Part shown: piece after piece, positions 33,236 through 37,815 of the stretch
Position numbering within the stretch: the stretch's first letter is position 1
Layout of the letters: every line of letters starts with the position of its first letter
Source: Candidatus Nomurabacteria bacterium RIFCSPHIGHO2_12_FULL_37_29
GTDB lineage: Bacteria > Patescibacteriota > Minisyncoccia > Phycocordibacterales > UBA9973
NCBI GenBank assembly: GCA_001785675.1
Contig: MFUJ01000002.1
Location: 1-37,815, forward strand
Direction of reading: 5' to 3'
Length of the DNA: 37,815 nucleotides
Notes under the pieces: generated by a model
What the model was told of the DNA's origin: nothing
Database searches by the model: none
Seen by the model: the letters and a program-made list of their open reading frames with translations, nothing else
Position numbers and translations under genes: made by a program

Positions 33236-33586
33236 ATGGATTACACAATCAAGGGTAAAGTGATACGAGGCGATGGTTATGGTAGGAAATTAGGTTTTCC
33301 AACTGTGAATTTAGAAACAAACGCAAAAGAATTACCAAAAGAAGGAGTTTACTCTGGGATGGCGACGTTCGATGGTAAAGAGTACTGCGCTGGAATTGTG
33401 ATTGGTCCAAAAGAAAATGATCAGCATAAGATCGAAGCACACCTCATAGGTTACAGCGACGATGCATATGAGAAGGAAGTAATCTTGAAAATAAATAAAT
33501 TTTTGAGAGAATATAAAAAGTTTGAAACCGAAGAAGAATTAATCGTGCAAATCAAAAAAGACATAGATATATGTTCACAGGTATAA
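33236..33586 (+). CDS. Stand-alone riboflavin kinase domain
   Basis: IKGKVIRGDGYGRKLGFPTVNLETNAKELPKEGVYSGMATFDGKEYCAGIVIG; FAD synthetase domain absent. Confidence 0.88.
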   Translation: MDYTIKGKVIRGDGYGRKLGFPTVNLETNAKELPKEGVYSGMATFDGKEYCAGIVIGPKENDQHKIEAHLIGYSDDAYEKEVILKINKFLREYKKFETEEELIVQIKKDIDICSQV

Positions 33587-34149
33587 TTTCAAAAACTGCG
33601 AAAGTCAAAAATGTTAAACATGCAAGTGGTGGACTTTCTCTGGAAATTTCAAATTCTCTAAAGAAAATAAAAATAGGTGAAAGTATTTCCGTAAATGGTG
33701 TCTGTTCAACGGTAAAAAAAATAGGCAAAAATGTTATATTCGAATATATGCCGGAGACTTTGCGACTTTCAAATTTAGATTCTTTGCAAAAAGATGATAC
33801 AGTAAACATTGAGCAATCTCTGAAATTCGGAGACAATCTTGACGGACATATCATGCTCGGGCATGTTGACGGAGCAGGTAAGATTGTTAGTATTAAAAAA
33901 GAAGGGAATTCGTCGGTTTTTGAAATAGAAATACCGGCTCAGAATTTCAGAAAGTACCTAGCATACAAAGGGTCAGTGGCAGTAGAAGGTATAAGTTTGA
34001 CGGTTGCTAAAGTTCTTAAAAATAGTTTTATTGTAAAAATTATTCCACACACACTTCGAAACACCAATTTAAAATATAAGAAAAAAGGGGATATCGTAAA
34101 TTTAGAATTTGATATACTTGCAAAATACGCAAATGCAAATAAAAAATAA
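33571..34149 (+). CDS. ribE: Riboflavin synthase (alpha subunit type)
   Basis: MFTGIISKTAKVKN...ESISVNGVCSTV...GDNLDGHIMLGHVDGAGKI...VAVEGISLTV; two lumazine-binding repeats. Confidence 0.93.
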   Translation: MFTGIISKTAKVKNVKHASGGLSLEISNSLKKIKIGESISVNGVCSTVKKIGKNVIFEYMPETLRLSNLDSLQKDDTVNIEQSLKFGDNLDGHIMLGHVDGAGKIVSIKKEGNSSVFEIEIPAQNFRKYLAYKGSVAVEGISLTVAKVLKNSFIVKIIPHTLRNTNLKYKKKGDIVNLEFDILAKYANANKK

Positions 34150-34588
34150 ACAATATAAATATCTAAATGGATCTAAATTAAAAGTATGCATTGTTGTGGC
34201 TCGCTTCAACGGTGAAATCACAAACAAGCTTTTAGAAAATGCGCTCCAAACTTTAAAAAAATGCAAAGTTAGTGATAAAAATATAAGAGTGGTTTATGTT
34301 GCTGGTTCTGTAGAACTGCCTTATGGTTTACATCAAATTGCACAACTAAGTAAATTTAAAAAACCCGATTTTCTGGTGGCGCTCGGGTGTATCATTCGTG
34401 GAGAGACTCCGCATTTTGATTATGTCGCCAAGATGGCGCAGGAGGGCGCGCTCGAAGTCATGCTTGAAGATGATATTCCAGTAGGCTTTGGAGTTCTTAC
34501 GGTAAATAATTTAAAGCAAGCAAAGGTTAGAATTCATGTTGGGGGCGAAGCAGCTCTCGCGGGGCTTGAGCTTGCTCTATTAAAATAA
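34133..34588 (+). CDS. ribH: 6,7-dimethyl-8-ribityllumazine synthase
   Basis: LKVCIVVARFNGEITNKLLENAL...VAGSVELPYGLHQIA...ALGCIIRGETPHFDYVAKMAQEGALEVMLEDDIPVGFGVLT. Confidence 0.95.
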   Translation: MQIKNKQYKYLNGSKLKVCIVVARFNGEITNKLLENALQTLKKCKVSDKNIRVVYVAGSVELPYGLHQIAQLSKFKKPDFLVALGCIIRGETPHFDYVAKMAQEGALEVMLEDDIPVGFGVLTVNNLKQAKVRIHVGGEAALAGLELALLK

Positions 34589-34927
34589 ATGGATAAAAAA
34601 GATTTACTGAAGAAAAAATGTATCCCATGTGAGAAGAAGGGGATTAAGCCTTTTGATAAAATGCAGGCAGAAGAATATATGGTTGATGTTCCAGGCTGGA
34701 TACTTGATGAGAAAGCACAAAAAATTTCCAAAGAATTTAAATTTGCTGATTTCATCGGCGCGATAAATTTCGTGGAAAGAGTGGCTGACATCGCCGAAAT
34801 GGAGGGGCATCATCCAGATATACATATAAACTATAATAAAGTGTTACTTGAGCTATGGACTCACGCCATCGGTGGACTTTCTGAAAATGATTTCATTGTT
34901 GCAGCAAAAATCGACGCGCATAATTAA
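34589..34927 (+). CDS. Pterin-4a-carbinolamine dehydratase-like protein
   Basis: EGHHPDIHINYNKVLLELWTHAIGGLSENDFIVAAKID. Confidence 0.9.
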   Translation: MDKKDLLKKKCIPCEKKGIKPFDKMQAEEYMVDVPGWILDEKAQKISKEFKFADFIGAINFVERVADIAEMEGHHPDIHINYNKVLLELWTHAIGGLSENDFIVAAKIDAHN

Positions 34928-34933
34928 AATTTT

Positions 34934-35518
34934 CTAACCGCTAAATTTGCCTTCGAAAATAATTTCTTCCAGCTTCTTTCTGTCGTTTGGCTTTTCGCCC
35001 TCGCGCAAACTCTCCGGCAGATCTTCGACTTTGCCATGCTTGCCGATGGCTATCATCATTTCCACAAAATAGTCGTCGGGAATGCCGAGTTCGGTTTTTG
35101 CCCGTGCATAATCAAAGCCGTTCATTCCATGAGCTACTAAATTCATGAACTGTGCTTGCAAAGCCAAATTTTCCCAAGCAGCTCCTATGTCGGAAGAATG
35201 ATTTACATTATCTTTTCCATTATGCTCAAAAGTTTTCTTGGAAATAACTACAATCAATACTGCAGCTTTTATACACCAAGATTTATTAAAATCCACCAGA
35301 AGAGAAAATAATTTATCAAATTCCGGAGTATCGCGCATTGCATATATGAATCTCCAAGGCTGAGCATTATAAGAAGAAGGCGCCCAGCGTGCAGCATCAA
35401 AAAGCGTCATCAGCTCTTCTTTTGAAATACTTTCTCCCGACATTGCCCTCGGCGAATATCTTTTCAAAAAAATGTCATCAATCGGATATTCCGTTGTTCT
35501 ACCATTTACTTCCTTCAT
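34934..35518 (-). CDS. Nitroreductase family protein
   Basis: FLKRYSPRAMSGESISKEELMTLFDAARWAPSSYNAQPWRFIYA. Confidence 0.9.
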   Translation of the reverse strand: MKEVNGRTTEYPIDDIFLKRYSPRAMSGESISKEELMTLFDAARWAPSSYNAQPWRFIYAMRDTPEFDKLFSLLVDFNKSWCIKAAVLIVVISKKTFEHNGKDNVNHSSDIGAAWENLALQAQFMNLVAHGMNGFDYARAKTELGIPDDYFVEMMIAIGKHGKVEDLPESLREGEKPNDRKKLEEIIFEGKFSG

Positions 35519-35540
35519 CTACTAATTATACTCTATTACT

Positions 35541-35675
35541 GTGAATTACTAAACTCAGAAAATATCAACTTTTTTCCGGTACAGATTTTTTGAAGCTTAA
35601 AAAATCCTGAAGTTTACTCGCCGTCGCTCGCAAAACCCCTCCAAAAAGTTATATTTTATGAGTTTCGTAATTCAC
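35541..35675. repeat. About 135-bp element with ~34-nt terminal inverted repeats (MITE-like)
   Basis: Left GTGAATTACTAAACTCAGAAAATATCAACTTTTT (35541-35574), right AAAAAGTTATATTTTATGAGTTTCGTAATTCAC (35643-35675): two mismatches and one indel; flanking direct repeat CTATTA at 35533-35538 and 35678-35683. Confidence 0.6.
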
Positions 35676-35692
35676 GACTATTAAAAAATTCT

Positions 35693-35720
35693 TTGAATTT
35701 TTTATAAAAAAGTATATAAT
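35693..35720 (+). promoter_or_regulatory. Promoter of the aminopeptidase gene
   Basis: TTGAAT N16 TATAAT, 6 nt before ATG 35727. Confidence 0.65.
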
Positions 35721-35726
35721 ATCGCT

Positions 35727-37142
35727 ATGAAAATAATCTTCAAAAACAGCGTGAAAGATGTGAAAGAAGAAGTTCTTTTTGTGTCGATTGGCCCTAAAAA
35801 TAACGACGAAATTGTGAGAGAAAACAAGGTGAAGACGCTTTATTTAAAGTGCGACGAAGAAGGCAAGATGAATTTGAGAAAATTGTACTTACTTTTGCGA
35901 AAAATGATAAATATAGCAAAAAATGCCAAAGCATCTAATATCGCTTTTTCTTTTAATGATTTCAAATTTAGCAATACTAAAATAGGGGAACAGGAACTCG
36001 GAGAAATAATCGGCACTCAGCTTGATTTTGCCAACTATGAATTTACTGAATACAAAACACCCCCAAAAGAAGGCTTTCCTTTGATCAAAGAAATTTATAT
36101 TCTGGGAGTTTCCAAGGAAATACAAAATGCAATTTTAAAAGGAAATATTATTGCTGACGAAGTCAATAAAACACGTTCTCTCTCAAATACACCAGGCGGA
36201 GATATGACACCTTGTATTCTCGCGCAAAGAGCAAAAGAAGCAGTTAAAAATTTACCCGTGAGAGTAAAAATATTGGGTGAAAAAGAAATGTTCAAGCAAA
36301 AAATGCGAGCGATACTTTCCGTTGGGCACGGATCCGATGAGGAATCAAAATTTATAATTATGGAATATTTTGGCGGGCAGAAGAAAGAAAAACCAATAGT
36401 ATTAGTCGGCAAAGGAGTTACTTTTGATACCGGCGGAATAAATCTCAAACCTTCCAACAGTCTTCTCGGAATGAATATGGATATGTCTGGAGGCGCGGCA
36501 GTCATACATACGATGGCGTTGGTTGCAAAAATGAAATTGAAAAAAAACGTAGTCGGCCTTATCCCTTCTGTTGAAAATATGGTCTCTGGAAAAAGTTGTC
36601 GACCAGGAGATGTGATTCGCTCAATGTCCGGACAAACAATTGAAGTATTAAATACTGATGCAGAAGGGCGAGTAATTTTGGCGGATGCGTTAACCTATGC
36701 GCAAACATACAATCCAGAAGTAGTAATTGATATTGCAACACTTACTGGAGCAGCATGTGTGGCATTGGGAGAAAGGGCTTCGGCAATATTTACCGATGAT
36801 GATGATTTGTCAAAAATGATGGAGAGGGTTGGAGAGAAGACAGGAGATTATATCTGGCGTTTGCCTATGTGGGAAGAATATGAAAATGAAATAAAGGGAA
36901 GTTTGGGTGATTGGACTAATATTCATAATAAAGATTCTCGCTATGGCGGAGCTATTTATGGCGCAATTTTTCTCTATCAATTTATCAAGGGCAAAGCCGG
37001 AGGTGGAAAAGCTCCGAAATGGGCGCATTTAGACATCGCGCCTCGCATGACTTCAATGGCTGGAGAATATTTAGCAAACGGAGCGCTAGGAACACCAGTC
37101 AGACTTTTGTATAAAATGATCGAACAGTATGACTATAAATAA
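35727..37142 (+). CDS. Leucyl aminopeptidase, M17 family
   Basis: VGKGVTFDTGGINLKPSNSLLGMNMDMSGGAAVI...NTDAEGRVILADALTYA (M17 metal-binding signature NTDAEGRL-like). Confidence 0.95.
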   Translation: MKIIFKNSVKDVKEEVLFVSIGPKNNDEIVRENKVKTLYLKCDEEGKMNLRKLYLLLRKMINIAKNAKASNIAFSFNDFKFSNTKIGEQELGEIIGTQLDFANYEFTEYKTPPKEGFPLIKEIYILGVSKEIQNAILKGNIIADEVNKTRSLSNTPGGDMTPCILAQRAKEAVKNLPVRVKILGEKEMFKQKMRAILSVGHGSDEESKFIIMEYFGGQKKEKPIVLVGKGVTFDTGGINLKPSNSLLGMNMDMSGGAAVIHTMALVAKMKLKKNVVGLIPSVENMVSGKSCRPGDVIRSMSGQTIEVLNTDAEGRVILADALTYAQTYNPEVVIDIATLTGAACVALGERASAIFTDDDDLSKMMERVGEKTGDYIWRLPMWEEYENEIKGSLGDWTNIHNKDSRYGGAIYGAIFLYQFIKGKAGGGKAPKWAHLDIAPRMTSMAGEYLANGALGTPVRLLYKMIEQYDYK

Positions 37143-37154
37143 ATAAATATAAAA

Positions 37155-37815
37155 ATGGAAACGGAAATTTCAAATTCTTATCAAATAAAAATGACAGGTT
37201 TCGAAGGGCCATTTGGCCTTCTTTTGGAACTCATAGAAAAAAGAAAATTGTTCATAAATGATGTGTCTTTGGCTACTGTGACCGAAGATTACTTGGCTTA
37301 TATAAACAAATTAGGCAATTTAGACAGAGCTATAATTTCCAGTTTTATTCTTGTGGCATCTACTCTTATCCTGATCAAATCAAAGTCGCTTCTGCCTAAT
37401 TTAAATCTTACTTCTGAGGAAGAGAATGATATACATAATTTAGAAGAAAGGTTGCGTTTGTATGAACTCTTTATAAAACTTTCCGCAAATGTAAAAAGTA
37501 ATTTTGGCAAGAAAATAATTTTTGCGCCACTGGAGAGAAAAAATGATGTGCTGGTATTTTTACCGGATGATCAAGTTACAAAAGAAAATATGATGAGTAT
37601 AGTTCATGATGTCTTGAATTCAGTGCCCCAAAAAGTATTTTTACCTAAAGTTGAAGTACGCAAAGTTATAAGTATTGAAGAGATGATTGAAAAATTAACC
37701 GAAAGAATAAAAAATTCATTAAAAATGAATTTCAAAGATTTCAATGGAAAGACAGTTAATGGGTTTTCTTCGCGTGAAGAGAAAATAGTTATGATCGTGG
37801 GATTTCTTGCTATGC
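37155..37815 (+). CDS. scpA: Segregation and condensation protein ScpA, 3' end outside window
   Basis: Read from sequence: YQIKMTGFEGPFGLLLELIEKRKLFINDVSLATVTEDYLAYINKLGNLDRAIISSFILVASTLILIKSKSLLP. Confidence 0.92.
   Translation, partial: METEISNSYQIKMTGFEGPFGLLLELIEKRKLFINDVSLATVTEDYLAYINKLGNLDRAIISSFILVASTLILIKSKSLLPNLNLTSEEENDIHNLEERLRLYELFIKLSANVKSNFGKKIIFAPLERKNDVLVFLPDDQVTKENMMSIVHDVLNSVPQKVFLPKVEVRKVISIEEMIEKLTERIKNSLKMNFKDFNGKTVNGFSSREEKIVMIVGFLAM

Overview
AT-rich, gene-dense window that looks like a Candidate Phyla Radiation / Patescibacteria (Parcubacteria-like) genome; the lineage is inferred from gene content and style only. Left part: the end of the ribosomal/RNAP alpha cluster (infA-rpmJ-rpsM-rpsK-rpsD-rpoA-rplQ-rplM-rpsI). 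Middle part: grpE, dnaK and dnaJ spread over about 16 kb and interleaved with four paralogous, very cysteine-rich proteins of about 555-585 aa, two paralogous VirD4/TraG-like ATPases and a PaaX-like regulator. Right part: cysS, rplU, recR, dnaB, then trpS-trpR-(structured spacer)-trpB-trpA, a Pif1-like helicase, aspS, a partial riboflavin cluster (riboflavin kinase, ribE, ribH), a pterin dehydratase, a nitroreductase, an M17 aminopeptidase and the start of scpA. Main candidates for something undescribed: (1) the Cys-rich paralog family, with internal repeats, zinc ribbons at both ends and a recurring intergenic hairpin whose loop carries AGCGRTAGC; (2) a trpR-trpBA salvage-type module with a near-perfect TrpR-type palindrome over the promoter and a multi-hairpin leader that ends in a terminator-like hairpin just before trpB; (3) palindromes embedded in coding sequence, mostly in linkers or tails; (4) a roughly 135-bp MITE-like inverted-repeat element; (5) several promoters whose -10 box lies 6-8 nt from the start codon, implying leaderless mRNAs. 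I found no tRNA, rRNA, CRISPR array or transposase. All calls are by eye from sequence and the supplied ORF track; no searches were run.
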